64,000 bases of DNA, taken from assembly GCF_000237925.1 (NCBI RefSeq), contig NW_017386077.1, positions 124,001 through 188,000 of the forward strand. The letters run 5' to 3'. The notes under the pieces were generated by a model that made no database searches, was not told where the DNA came from, and saw only the letters and a list, made by a program, of their open reading frames with translations. The translations under genes and the position numbers were made by a program. The stretch comes from Schistosoma mansoni (taxonomy: Eukaryota; Platyhelminthes; Trematoda; Strigeidida; Schistosomatidae). Position 1 is the stretch's first letter. The number at the start of each line of letters is the position of its first letter. Of this stretch, positions 48,401 through 59,291 are shown one piece after another.

Positions 48401-51400
48401 TGATTAGCGATTTTTATTCTCACCGCTTTTATGTAGAAATAAGATTGTAAGGTTTATATTGTTTGATACAAAAGAATACTGGAAAAGTTTTGTGTAGTAT
48501 AGTAAAATCTTCACGTTGAAAGAATTTAATAGCCTAAAATTTAATGTAGTAAATTTCAGTGTTTAATGATTTTCCATCTGTACTACTACTATTACTACGA
48601 CTACTACTACTATGATTTATGGGTAACGTGCGCAATAAGCTGTCACAAAAAAGAACATCGGATATTATCTCTTTTTGACCTGACTTATATTTAAATATCA
48701 GTTAAGCTACTTTTTTGTAGTGATTAACGCTTACTGCGTTATGTTACAGGTGACAAGTTTTTAAGTGACAAACCTATGTATCGTATATTGTTCAATACTC
48801 TATATGTCCAAATTAAAGTTTACTGTGAATAAAGTAAATAAATATGTTAAGCACTCTGTTGGATTTTCCTAAAATAAATAATACATTGAATGAGTGGCGT
48901 CATTTGGCTGTAAGATGGCAAATAAGATGTTTTCGTAGTTTTTGAAATTGTTGTGTAATGGGATTAAAGTTTATACTGAGAATGTTCACTCTATATTTTT
49001 GAGGTTATATGCTGAAAATGTAATTAATAAGGTTATTTTCTACGCATATCCCACTTTATTTGAATGATAAAATTAAAATGTAAAATCCATCTGTAATTTT
49101 GATTTTCCATTGATTTGAAGCACCATAACACAGCTTGTACTTACGTGTCCTAACAGATATCACATTGTCATTAATGACAGTCTCTCATTTATTGTGAGTT
49201 TATCTGTCTACATGTTATTTAATTAAGTAAACATTCGAAGTTTTACCACTGGATAACCAGTTTTTGTCTCGTTCTACTTGATATAGTTTTAATAGTCAGG
49301 GTAGCTGCTAGAACACACGTTTTACTGATTGATTAGTTTATGAACATAAATTATTTGGTGAATTATTTTAAATGTTTTAGTAACCAAATCTGGTAAACTT
49401 ACAAAGAACCGTCATAATCGTCTATTAGCAACACTTAATACAACTTACATGAACTTATTTCACTAATATTCTTTCATTTTATATTATCTATGCTCAGAAC
49501 TAAAGAGTATCTGTTTAAGACATAACTTTTTTGAAACAAATGTGTTAGTAACTTTCGTTACTAACTGCCATTATTTGTAAAGACATTGAAAATTATGAAA
49601 CTATTGATTTTTATTCTCAGATATCTGATAACACTAATTTATTATCACCCGCTTTATAGGATTAACAGCATAATTAATCTTTTCTATAGTACTCTAGTTT
49701 ATATTATGTTGTGATCAAATTAACTTACAACTTCTCACGCATGTAATTGATTGAAAAGATAATAAAGTAGATAATTTGGTGAAAAGCAAAAAAAAAATTA
49801 TTTTTTGTAGTAAATATACATTTTCACTCTTCTCATTCACACACAGAAATAGAAAGCGTTTATAACAAAAAATAATTTTTGTCCAAATATAGATTATGAA
49901 ATATGTTGACGATCGTATGAGAGAAGGTATTGAAGAGTATTCAATGCTACGTGATCAACGTGAAAATCCTGTACCGTTTATGGATTCAATCCAACGTATG
50001 GTAAGTTATTGTTTTGTCCGAAAAATTTTATCGATATTATTTCATGTTAAAACTTGTTTATTCATATTTGTTGTTTCCGTTTCTAGACATTGAATATAAA
50101 TAAATAATATTCTATAAAAATTAACCAAGTCGCATAGTGTATTATTTATTTATATAGGCCTCACATGCGAGATTTATTCATAAATTTTATTAATTATTCT
50201 CACCAGTCTGAAAAATGACACATGAATAAGAAAAGTAAATGAAGTTTAGTTTCGCTTAGTGTGCTGACATTTTCAGTTTTTGAGTTTCATATTAATTAAA
50301 TTTCATATCAATTTGTTTGATATTTATTATTTAAGCTTTTAATAAATTCAGTTAGTAATTATAGAGGCGAGGTCGTGGATACGCACTGCTGAGGAGTCCC
50401 ATAATAGGACGAAACGGTTGTCCAGTGCTTCCATGTTTTCCCTGGTGGTCTAGCTTCAATTGACTCACGCTTTCAACTATGAATTATAGAATTACATAAT
50501 TTTGATGATTAACTAAAATATACACGGCATTGTTAATCGTTTCTTAGTTCAGTCGCTGTAACTGATCTACTGTGAATTATTTCTATTCAAAAGTCCAATT
50601 TAATTATGTGAAAGTTAAATCTTCAAAAACTTACCAATAAAAAGAAAAACGATGAGAGCACGTTTGCTATCAGTTTAGTTTTATGCGATATCATAAAGCC
50701 TGGTAGGATTCACTGTATGTGAGGGGTATAATAACAGTCGTTTCATAACGTTTTATCCTTGTAAATAATAACTTAGGAAACTACATAAGGATATGCCTTG
50801 TTTGTTCAGTTGACAATATAGCTGGATGTTTTGTTATAACGTTTTTCTCTTGATGAGTTTGAATAAAATAAGAACAAAGGATGTGGTAGCAAAATATAAA
50901 TTTATTCCTCCCGTGGGTTTTCTTCAGCTGCTTAAAATGGTAGATACAGTGGTAATGATTATTTAGATCACGTATTAATACTCTGCATCATAATAGTAAA
51001 GACTGGTTAAAATTTGACAATAGATATGGAACGATTATGAGAGAACTCTAGTGGTTAATCATTTTCAAAATCTTTCCAAATTAATAATACACAAGCAACT
51101 TCAAATATTTTTAATGTTCTGCTGGAGTCGTCTCTATTAAAAGGGTGAAACCAATCCCAGGCATCCAAAGGGAGATATACTTTTAAATCTCTCACTACCC
51201 TAATGACTCCAACTTCCATCAACAGACTGCATCATACCTTATTTCATGCTGTCAACTATAAATTCCCTTCCTTCATTCTTGTGTCATTTTCTTGACTTTA
51301 CTCATTTTATTCTGTTGTTGTTATCACGCAACTTTTTACATTAATTTTCATTTTAGAGAAAGCTGTCCCCACGTATTCTAAATTTTCTTATTAGCTAGCA

Positions 51401-52295
51401 TGTATATGTTCTTTAGAATTATTATTCACTTACTGACTTGATTTTGCTAATCTCCGTGTATATGGATAGGTTTTAACCAAATTACACAATTGTTTTCAGG
51501 TTGAAAGTGAAAAGAAATCACGAAACAATCAGAATTCCGTCAATGTATAAAGCTGAGTAAATATGAAATGATATCGGTACTCAAAATTCAGTCCAAAGTT
51601 TGTAATGCACGGCAATGATGTTGATTATCAGTTTTCATATTTACTTGTAAACGCGTTCTAATCAAGTGATTATGTTTGCCATCATATAGCTAAGTTTACA
51701 GAGCATCAAACTGATCAATAGAGCAGATAAATTAAGAGACTAAGAGTAGTGAAGATTGAAAAAATGAATATGTTTTAATCGTTTACTTAAAATATCAAAT
51801 TAGCGTTCACTCACGACTAGTGGGACATTCTGTATGGGAACTGCCTACTGATCTAAACCTCTTATTTTTGTAAAAGTGAAAGGTGTAAAATATCAACTTT
51901 TAAAAAATCCCCATATTTTTACTAATTAAATTTCTCATGTTGATGGATCAAATTGGTTCGACACTTGTGAACTTTCTTGTTTATATACAGATGACTGTAA
52001 TGTATATTCATCATCATGTAATAGAAATAAATTGTACAAAATCGAATACCTAATACCTGTGTGTTTAACGTTTTCTTTGTGACTGTCTGTTTTCTAACTG
52101 GACAAAGTGACAGGCGGGTTTTATCTTCCTTATCTAAATACTTTCACTTTTTTAATTTTTATCTTTGTGTAGTTGCGCTGTTGTGGTGTCAATGGTTACG
52201 AAGATTACCGTGAAAGTATACCCATAGCATGTTGTGATCATCATGTTAGCACATGTCTAAATGCATTACTGTCACCCGAAGAAGTTTATAAAGAA
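42367..52295 (+). CDS. Tetraspanin, exons 1-4 (last exon not in view)
   Basis: Exons 42367-42426, 44511-44786, 49893-50000 and 52173-52295 all join in phase 0 with GT/AG borders and give 189 residues. TM1 spans about residues 9-37 (CLRVILVVFNFLVVLIGLSV), TM2 includes MLYALMGIGGITLVIALFGC with the conserved GCCGA after it, and TM3 includes YFTILIVIFATQVTGATLGY. The large extracellular loop has CCG (151-153), CC (168-169) and Cys 176. These are standard tetraspanin landmarks. In schistosomes several tetraspanins are tegument surface proteins that organise membrane microdomains, but whether this one is tegumental cannot be told from sequence. The fourth TM and C-terminus must lie in a later exon, not found up to 64000. 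Introns 2-3 hold a decayed PLE and a hammerhead SINE. Confidence 0.85.
42427..44510 (+). other. Tetraspanin intron 1
   Basis: 2.1 kb. No repeat or gene recognised in it; short ORFs at 43900-44300 have no domain. Confidence 0.7.
44511..44786 (+). CDS. Tetraspanin exon 2 (TM1 end to TM3)
   Basis: Acceptor TCATTCAG at 44503-44510, donor GTGAGT at 44787. Reads LIGLSVLGFS...GCCGAYHESQ...LGYLYREE. The in-frame ATG at 44487 lies in the intron and is not the true start. Confidence 0.85.
45000..46470 (-). mobile_element. Second Penelope-like element family, decayed
   Basis: The minus strand keeps, in order, RT traces (TPMGLLISGPIA, WIRYLDNKFVIIKKDEL, IKFTMEQD, PPFLNA) and a connector (KPFGIGVADKPTKS). 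A GIY-YIG-like end follows (IHKINCSN...HYIGQSGHHFH, then AWHSIQPPINKN). This is the PLE class with RT plus GIY-YIG endonuclease, but it differs from the intact element at 56007-59048. At least four stops or shifts break it, and no ends were identified. It lies in intron 2 of the tetraspanin, antisense. Confidence 0.75.
46471..49892 (+). other. Rest of tetraspanin intron 2
   Basis: A+T-rich, with no further element recognised. A run of ACTACT-type trinucleotides occurs near 48583-48613. Confidence 0.6.
49893..50000 (+). CDS. Tetraspanin exon 3 (start of large loop)
   Basis: 36 codons, IMKYVDDRMREGIEEYSMLR..., ending DSIQRM, between AAATATAG and GTAAGT. Confidence 0.8.
50355..50482 (+). mobile_element. 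Hammerhead SINE, 3' part (family H2)
   Basis: Contains GAGGCGAGGTCGTGGAT, the hammerhead (50383-50428) and the right arm GGTCTAGCTTCAATTGACTC. The left arm and tRNA-like head are missing (5'-truncated). Sits in intron 3 of the tetraspanin in sense orientation. Confidence 0.75.
50383..50428 (+). ncRNA. Hammerhead ribozyme, canonical core
   Basis: Stem I GCACTG (50383-50388) pairs perfectly with CAGTGC (50423-50428). Core CTGAGGA (50389-50395), stem II GTCCC...GGAC (50396-50410), GAAA (50411-50414), short stem III ACGG/TTGT and a GUC cleavage site at 50420-50422. It would cut an intron 3 transcript of the tetraspanin if it folds there. Confidence 0.85.
50483..52172 (+). other. Rest of tetraspanin intron 3
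   Basis: No gene or further repeat recognised. Confidence 0.6.
52173..52295 (+). CDS. Tetraspanin exon 4 (CCG motif)
   Basis: 41 codons, LRCCGVNGYEDYRES...IACCDHH...EEVYKE, acceptor TTTGTGTAG, donor GTAAGC. Carries most of the conserved loop cysteines. Confidence 0.85.
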
Positions 52296-55200
52296 GTAAG
52301 CAATTTTGTTAAAATACTGGTTAAATTTCTCATTTCACACGTTTTAAGCATTCATACTGACTTTACATTTAAATGACTGTTTGTCATATAAGTTTATAAT
52401 TTTTGCTAAATATTATTGATGGAAGAATTTATGCTTGTTGGCATCTAACGATAGTATGTATTTAATATTACGGTTGGGATAGAATGTTTTGTGCAGAGCT
52501 GTGTAGACATGGATTCGACTTACTAATATTTCAGTAAACCATAAAATAGCTTCATAGGAATTGTCTCTTAGTGTAAAATTTAATACAGCTATTTCCTAAA
52601 TCATAGGTGATGTTTGAAGTTTACGTATTCGACATTCACGTGCCAGTGGAAATGAGATAAAAGACAGGTGTAGCTAAGAATTCCCAAAGTCTCGGTGTGG
52701 ATATATACTGTAGCAGAAACTCGATTCATATGGGCTTTTCTGGACACCTCATAGCTTGTAAGTTCGGTCACACTAATAGTAGTTTCACACTAAGTGTCGA
52801 AGGTGAAGTTGTGTTAATCAATTAGGGCCCCAGCCACAGTTCTTAGTATACAGCTTTTTAAAATTAAAAAGAAACTGACAAGAGGAAAGTTTTCTTCTGA
52901 TATTTTTCTTTAAGCCTCAACGCACTACAGGTTGGACGCACTTGAAGGTGACTTAGTTAGCTAAATGAATGACTTCAACAGAGCGCGTTTGAGAGATATT
53001 GCCCTAGTACTAGGATTTTTCAATCATCATTTTCAGTATAATTAGCCGTTTTATACCAAACTGGTATTAAGTGAAATGTGTTTCGATAATATTGTATTGT
53101 TTTTTAAAAGTTGTCAAGAGAAATGATAATAAATATACTCTTTGGACGATTAATTTGATTGTTGTGTCAGTAGGTTTTTAATTTATAGTCAGTTCAATCT
53201 TTTTGGGGACAGTTAATTTATCAGAACTAACTAGGTAAGTTCAGAAAGCTTTTTGAGTAACATGTTGAGTGGTTAGGAAAACAGACAATAGGATTCACTA
53301 AATAAATACTCAATACTGCCTTTTAGTTAGAATTACAGATTTTGTGGCTATATTTACCAGAAATTAAGAAAATCATAAGCACTGTAGGGATATAAGTTGT
53401 ATGATTAAAAATAACTAGTTCTCTCAACAAGTAAATGGTTTTAATAGACAGAAAAATTGTGAATTACTTTATCGGGAATTGAATTATGCAGAGAAATGCT
53501 TTAACATCTATCATCTGCCAATCAAAATAGATATTTATACGTAAACATAAATAATGTATTTTTGACTATCCATTTCCTGAGTATTGTCCATGTATCCAGC
53601 GTGTTTTTTTAAAAAAAGTAACTGCAAAATTATTAAAAGCAAATTAACCAGCAACTATAACAAATCAGTTTCTTTTTTAATACAGATAAGATCTTTACAT
53701 TTATGCACAAATTTAAAATTGATGTCCAATCAACAGTTGGATCATTTTACTAGTTACTCAATTGTGTACTGCTCCTATCTTTTTTTATACACTATTGATT
53801 TAATGACATGGGAGTATTCAATAAATATTTAAAGTATTTAAATATCTCTGTCATTTACTATTCATTATTACAATTGCATAAATTGCATTATCCATTTTAG
53901 TTTTTTCAGTCTATCGGTAGATTTCATGTTATCAAGCAATTAAATATTCCTAATAATTAAAGCAAAGACATATGAACGTAGAGTATTCGTTTCAGTAAAT
54001 TTTTATGTTCAACTATTACTATTTCGAATAATTAATCAAAACGTATCTCCAGTTTGACGACATTAATTTCTAATAATCCAGTTTATGAATCTAGGGATTG
54101 TTTGTAAATGTTGCAATGATATTGTAAAACAAATGAAATCGTACGATTAATAAGTGGAATAGATACAGGTAATGTGGTTGAAAAGAATTAATAACATTAT
54201 GAGTCAATTGAAGCTAGACCATGGTGGTCTAGCTTCAATTGACTCATGCTCTCTACTATGAAAAATAAATATTTGGCCAAAGGCTTCTCAAGCTATGCAC
54301 TTCTATGAATATTATGTAAATCGTTCCAATCTATCTTCTGTACGATATGCTGACGGTTGTTTATTTAGTTTAATATTGACGTTGACTTTCCGGAATGGAA
54401 AGTGTATCTCCTAGAAACCGTTGTAGTTTTGATTTTGTATTCGAATTAAATGAATCGGTCAGTTAAGTATACACAATATGGTTCTGCCTATTTTGTCTTA
54501 CATTGTCGACTTTAAGTCATAAAAGATCACAATGAAAAACGTGTCTCTCATATACTTCTGAATTACTCTTATTGTAAATATAAAATTATATAGCCATCCT
54601 TTCTTGATACATAAATCAACAAGCGTGTTATAAAACTACAAATGTACTAAATAATGTAATGTTTTGAAATTACTGTCAACTTTGTCTGAAATCGATCTTT
54701 TTATCAGGTCAAATGTACTAATTGTGCAACACAATAAAAACATACTATTGGAAAGTTATCGACATGTTACATGAACAGTTGTTTTGAAAACATTTGTTCC
54801 AAGTATACATTAGATTATTATTTATGAATAATTGATTATACAATTGCTAGAGTGCAATACGTTGTAAATATTTTCCAGTTTTTTTAGTAAACTGAGTCGT
54901 AAGCTGTTTTTTATTTTCGTATCCTAGTTTATATGTATTTTGAAAGCTTCAGCTGTACATTATTTTATATCATGCTTGGTACTAGTATAAGCTAAAAAAA
55001 GTCAATCAATACATTCAGTGTGTTTATGAATTGAAAAAGTTCGAATCCGCTTTTATTTCTGCACTGAAACTAATTTCTTGCTTTTATATATAAGAAGTAT
55101 AGTAATCAATTCTTAGTCTTTGAAACGAATTTATTATTAAAACTCGTATGAATTGGCACCACAATATTTAAAGAGTAATTTGATGCACTGTTTCTCAACT

Positions 55201-55997
55201 GGATAATTCTTAATGTTATCTTTAAAATAAGAATATGTTTCTTTTTAAACTTTATGTAAAAATTACTTTATTAGTGAATTTTAATATCAACTGTTTAATC
55301 CTTGTCATTGGATAAAACTTAACCATTCAAATGTGCTTGAAATATAATATTTAGCGTAATTATATATTCTATGATTTATTTATCAGTAATAATGTGCTAA
55401 CCACTTAACCTTTTATATTTTAGTATTTTGATCTGTATTTTAGGGTGTGTGCTAACTTCATCTCTGTAGCAAGTAGATACTACATAGATATCCACATAGG
55501 TTTACAAACTGATGTGATTCGTATAAGTTTTATATCAGTTATAATTAGTGTTCATAAATATCTATAAATTGTGAAATTATGAGGATAGAAAATAACCTAC
55601 AATAACGTTTTCACACAACGATACATTTTGTATAATAAACAATTTGTTATAGGAACTTTATATTGACATGAAAATTTCGAAATGCAGAATTATGTATTTG
55701 GTCAATAATAAAGATTGAATACTATCTGTTTCTACTCTGAATTTCTTGCGCTTACGTAAAGTCACTTCTTTGTGATAAGTTATTTGAAGCTTATGAACGT
55801 GGAAATTTATTTTATCATTAAACTAAGTAGTATTTTACACAGAAACGATGTACTACTATTTCTTTTACATTTCTGTATATTGAAATGATGTTAAAACAGC
55901 TTCATAAAAGTGTTTCTTCCACATATCAGTATGCTCTAGCTTATAGAGCATTACTTTCATGTGTTATAGTACATTGGGTTATGCATAGATAATATAA
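52296..55997 (+). other. Probable tetraspanin intron 4; no gene seen
   Basis: No exon with a fourth transmembrane segment was found. One hairpin of SINE arms lies at 54199-54247. Otherwise A+T-rich sequence. Confidence 0.5.
54199..54247. repeat. Perfect 23-bp palindrome of two H2 arms
   Basis: ATGAGTCAATTGAAGCTAGA followed by CCA, a 3-base spacer and the exact complement. Both outer arms of the H2 family without any interior. Confidence 0.9.
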
Positions 55998-56006
55998 CGC
56001 TAGTAA

Positions 56007-56155
56007 GACATTAAATAGGAATAATATATTTGTAAAATCTCAGCGAATGAATTTTAATTAAATCCAACGTTTCGCCTGGCAATATGGTCCAAGCTTTTTC
56101 AAGGAGTTATAATCAAACATCAAAATTATCGAATATAAATAGGTACATGGTTCTC
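56007..56155 (-). repeat. PLE terminal segment with hammerhead-like fold
   Basis: On the minus strand: TCCTTGAAAA, stem GCTTGG/CCAGGC with loop ACCATATTG, GAAAC, GTT, GGATTT. Arrangement and GAAACGTTGG are those of PLE hammerheads, but the first core box is UUGAAAA instead of CUGANGA, so activity is doubtful. Confidence 0.5.
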
Positions 56156-56636
56156 CGACTTCATTATACACTGAATAGGTCATCCAATCAACGTTAACAA
56201 AAAGTCTAAACTAGGTATGTTTAAGAGATATGTGATGTGAAGTGATGAGTGTTCATATAACATATTGTATAGAAAAACGTAAGAGATGAGAGGAGAAAAT
56301 TACATTCACATTAGATATTGTCTCTTATCAGTGAATTTATAAGGAAACATACAATTTGTAATATATATGATATGAATCATATCTGTCACAGCATGTATAA
56401 CATGAAGATAATTAAACAAAATAAAAATATAAAAGGTGAAATTTGAAGAGCGTAATTTTGATTGTATGTATGTGTCATTTTTAATGTTCCAATGAATTGT
56501 TTAACAAATTCCGATAAGATAACAGATTAGAATCATTCAGTGTAATTGTTGTCATTTTAGATAATACGAATTAGATAAAAACATTAAGGAGTTCAGGTTA
56601 TTACTTATTAATGATTAGCTGCCATGGCACTGCTAA

Positions 56637-58964
56637 TTATATTCCATCTCTCCTATTAATATTGTTTGGATTAGCCCAAATGTATAGGGCTTCAGCTGTT
56701 TGTCTTTCCTTGTAAGAATTGAAATCTTTTTGAAGGATTTTTGTGTGAACGAAATCAATTGTATGACCCGATTCTATCGAGTGTAATGCTATCGCTGATT
56801 TGTTCTCCAGTTTCCTTACATCATATGAGGATTTAGGAATGTGTTTCAAGCATTGTTTGTGTTCCTTCACCCTCACATTCAGTTGTCTTGATGTTTCACC
56901 TACATACGTTGCATTACAGTCACTACATTTGATTTCATAGACACAATTTTGTTGTTCTTCTTTATGTATTGGATCTTTAATTCTTACTAATTTTGATCTT
57001 AGAGTATTGTTTGTTCGAAAAAATACTCTTATATTTTGATTATTTAAGATTCTTCGAATATCTTCCGAAACTCCTTTCCGATATGGGATCACCACTGTGT
57101 TAACCCATTCCTTTTTCTGTAATCTTTTTGTATTAACAATGTCGTCTTTTCTTTCATTCTTAATTATTCTTTTAATAAAATCTTTTGGATAATTGTTCAT
57201 CATTAGGGTAGATGTAATTAAATTTATTTCCGTTTTCATATCATTTTGTTCAGTGACAAGTTTTTGAGCTCTTGTAATCATATTTTTGACTACTGTCACT
57301 TTGGTCGAGTGTGGATGTGCCGATTTAAAATCTAGAAATTTTCCTGAATTTGTCGGCTTTCGGAATATACTAATTTTTAAGCTATCATACTCTTTCCTTT
57401 CAACTAAACAGTCTAGGAAAGGTAATTTGTTTTCAGGAGATTCCAACTCTTTGGTGAACTTGATTTTTCTATCAAAGTTGTTGATAAGTTTAAACAGTTC
57501 ATCCAAATGGTCCCGTTTTATAATGACAAAGGTGTCATCTACATATCTTAACCATACTTTTGGTGCCTGAGAACATAATGAGATGGCACTAGTTTCCAAT
57601 GAATGCATAAAGAGGTTAGCAACAATTGGGGAAACTGGTGATCCCATAGCTACACCTTCTGTCTGTCTGTATAAATCCCCTCGAAAACTGAATATAGTTG
57701 AATGTAAACATAGATCTAACGCTTTAATAATATCCGTGGTAACTAGAGGACAGCGCTGTTTAAGATCAATGTCAGAATCTAATAGATTATATATAATATG
57801 TAATGTTTTCTTATTTGGAACATTAGTGAATAATGAGCAAACATCAAAACTTGCCATTATTTCATTATCTTCTATATGAATATTAGAGATAACATCTTTA
57901 AAATCATTCGAATTTTTTATTCCGTGTTTGATCAGGCTTTCATATGGTTTTAGAATCTTAGCTAGGTATCTAGAAAGATTGTAGGTTGGTGAATTGGTAT
58001 AACCAACAACAGGTCTTATTGGGACATCTGTTTTATGTATTTTTGGTAATCCATAAAATCTGCATGGTTTGTTGCTTTTCGGATATAGAGAAAACCATAG
58101 AGATGGTCCTAGTGTCGGTTTTAAAGCCTGTAGCATTTTGGCTGTTTCGGCTTTCAACTTATTCAAAGTTGCTCTACATTTGTTAATCTTGATTTTTTCA
58201 TAAGGTCCAGATTGGAGATGTTCATTGACTTTTTTCTCATAATCAGAATTATTCATAACAACAGTGGTGTTTCCCTTGTCAGCTCTCATAATAACAATTT
58301 TTCTGTCTTTACGTAGCTGTTTTAGAGCATACATTTCTTCTTTACATAGATTAGGTTTATTTGGTTTTTGTTTCAATAACGCATTTGAGATTTTAAACCT
58401 CACTGAATTCGCTTGATCAGTCGGAACATTGTTTAAGGCAGGTTCAATAACCGGAATAATTTCAGAAGCCATAAGTTGTGTTTTGCTTAAATTGAAATTG
58501 AGGCCTTTTTTAAGCAATGATAGTTCGTGTTGATTTAAATGTTTGTCAGATAGATTCACAACATTTTTGTTTATATCTAGTTCTTTGGAATTGTTTCTAA
58601 TCGTGTCATTATTGGAATTTGATGGATGTTTAAACATTTGTTCGAATTTCCTTATTTGACGTTTTTTTGTAATTTGATCATAAAAGTTTTCTTTATGTTT
58701 AAAAAATTCAACAACATTTGTTTTTATTTCTGGTGGTATAATTAATGATAAAACTTTATCAATGTTTGCAATACGTGAATGTAGAGATTCCAAATTTTTA
58801 GTGGATTTATGAACACGTTCTCTAAGAAATACTCTAGTAGCTGTAATAGCTGCTTTTTGTGATCGTGGTGAATCGTCTGGAGTCTTGACTCGTAACGTTC
58901 TTGGATAAACATGATGGTTTAAACAGCGTAGATTGAAAATTCGGTGATTATACCAATTGTACAT
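56637..58964 (-). CDS. Penelope-like RT with GIY-YIG endonuclease
   Basis: 775 residues, uninterrupted. The N-terminal third is basic and helical-looking. RT motifs follow: VIMRADKGNTTVVM, FYGLPKIHK, RPVVGYTNSPTYNLSRYLAK, ASFDVCSLFTNVP, GVAMGSPVSPIVANLFM and the catalytic RYVDDTFVI. The last ~100 residues form a GIY-YIG nuclease with the PLE-typical Cys pair (CVYEIKCSDCNATYVGETSR) and a conserved end (AEALYIWANPNNINRRD). PLE RTs are related to telomerase, and the nuclease opens the target site. No stops or shifts are seen, so the protein could be functional. Antisense to the tetraspanin if that gene's last intron reaches here. Confidence 0.9.
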   Translation of the reverse strand: MYNWYNHRIFNLRCLNHHVYPRTLRVKTPDDSPRSQKAAITATRVFLRERVHKSTKNLESLHSRIANIDKVLSLIIPPEIKTNVVEFFKHKENFYDQITKKRQIRKFEQMFKHPSNSNNDTIRNNSKELDINKNVVNLSDKHLNQHELSLLKKGLNFNLSKTQLMASEIIPVIEPALNNVPTDQANSVRFKISNALLKQKPNKPNLCKEEMYALKQLRKDRKIVIMRADKGNTTVVMNNSDYEKKVNEHLQSGPYEKIKINKCRATLNKLKAETAKMLQALKPTLGPSLWFSLYPKSNKPCRFYGLPKIHKTDVPIRPVVGYTNSPTYNLSRYLAKILKPYESLIKHGIKNSNDFKDVISNIHIEDNEIMASFDVCSLFTNVPNKKTLHIIYNLLDSDIDLKQRCPLVTTDIIKALDLCLHSTIFSFRGDLYRQTEGVAMGSPVSPIVANLFMHSLETSAISLCSQAPKVWLRYVDDTFVIIKRDHLDELFKLINNFDRKIKFTKELESPENKLPFLDCLVERKEYDSLKISIFRKPTNSGKFLDFKSAHPHSTKVTVVKNMITRAQKLVTEQNDMKTEINLITSTLMMNNYPKDFIKRIIKNERKDDIVNTKRLQKKEWVNTVVIPYRKGVSEDIRRILNNQNIRVFFRTNNTLRSKLVRIKDPIHKEEQQNCVYEIKCSDCNATYVGETSRQLNVRVKEHKQCLKHIPKSSYDVRKLENKSAIALHSIESGHTIDFVHTKILQKDFNSYKERQTAEALYIWANPNNINRRDGI

Positions 58965-59291
58965 TTTCTTCGATAATTTGATGCGATTGCAAAATAATAT
59001 ATAAGAACACTCGTCTAAATTAGAGCGAATAGTTTCACAGTATTTGAGCGCTAGTAATATTCATACAAACTATAAATGTTGAACAGATAGGACTATTACA
59101 AATATACAGATATAGATATTAATGTATTTTTTATACTAATAAGCTTTTATTAATTACAACATCTAAAAAAGGTATATTACTAAAGTGATGAAGTTCTACA
59201 TTCTAATGAACAGTGACTTACGAATATTTTACAATGAATAAGATAGACCAGTTAAGTGGGAATATGCAACTTGTTCGTCCTTCTAATTTCT

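Larger units (their letters stand above)
56007..59048 (-). mobile_element. Penelope-like retroelement, apparently complete
   Basis: 3.04 kb between copies of CGCTAGTAA (55998-56006 and 59049-59057), a likely target-site duplication of 6-9 bp. On the minus strand it starts CTCAAATACTGTGAAACT, has an 84-nt leader, one intact ORF, a 630-nt 3' region and ends CCTATTTAATGTC. Its 3' end is repeated as a palindrome at 16286-16570, and its 5' end at 16577-16640. The intact ORF and recognisable duplication suggest recent activity. Confidence 0.85.

Noticed and set aside
55436-55475. Possible last tetraspanin exon after TTTTAG (GGTGTGTGC...)
   Set aside because: In phase it reads only Gly-Val-Cys before a stop and lacks a fourth membrane segment.
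57286-58186. Plus-strand ORFs over the PLE
   Set aside because: Antisense shadows of the intact PLE ORF.
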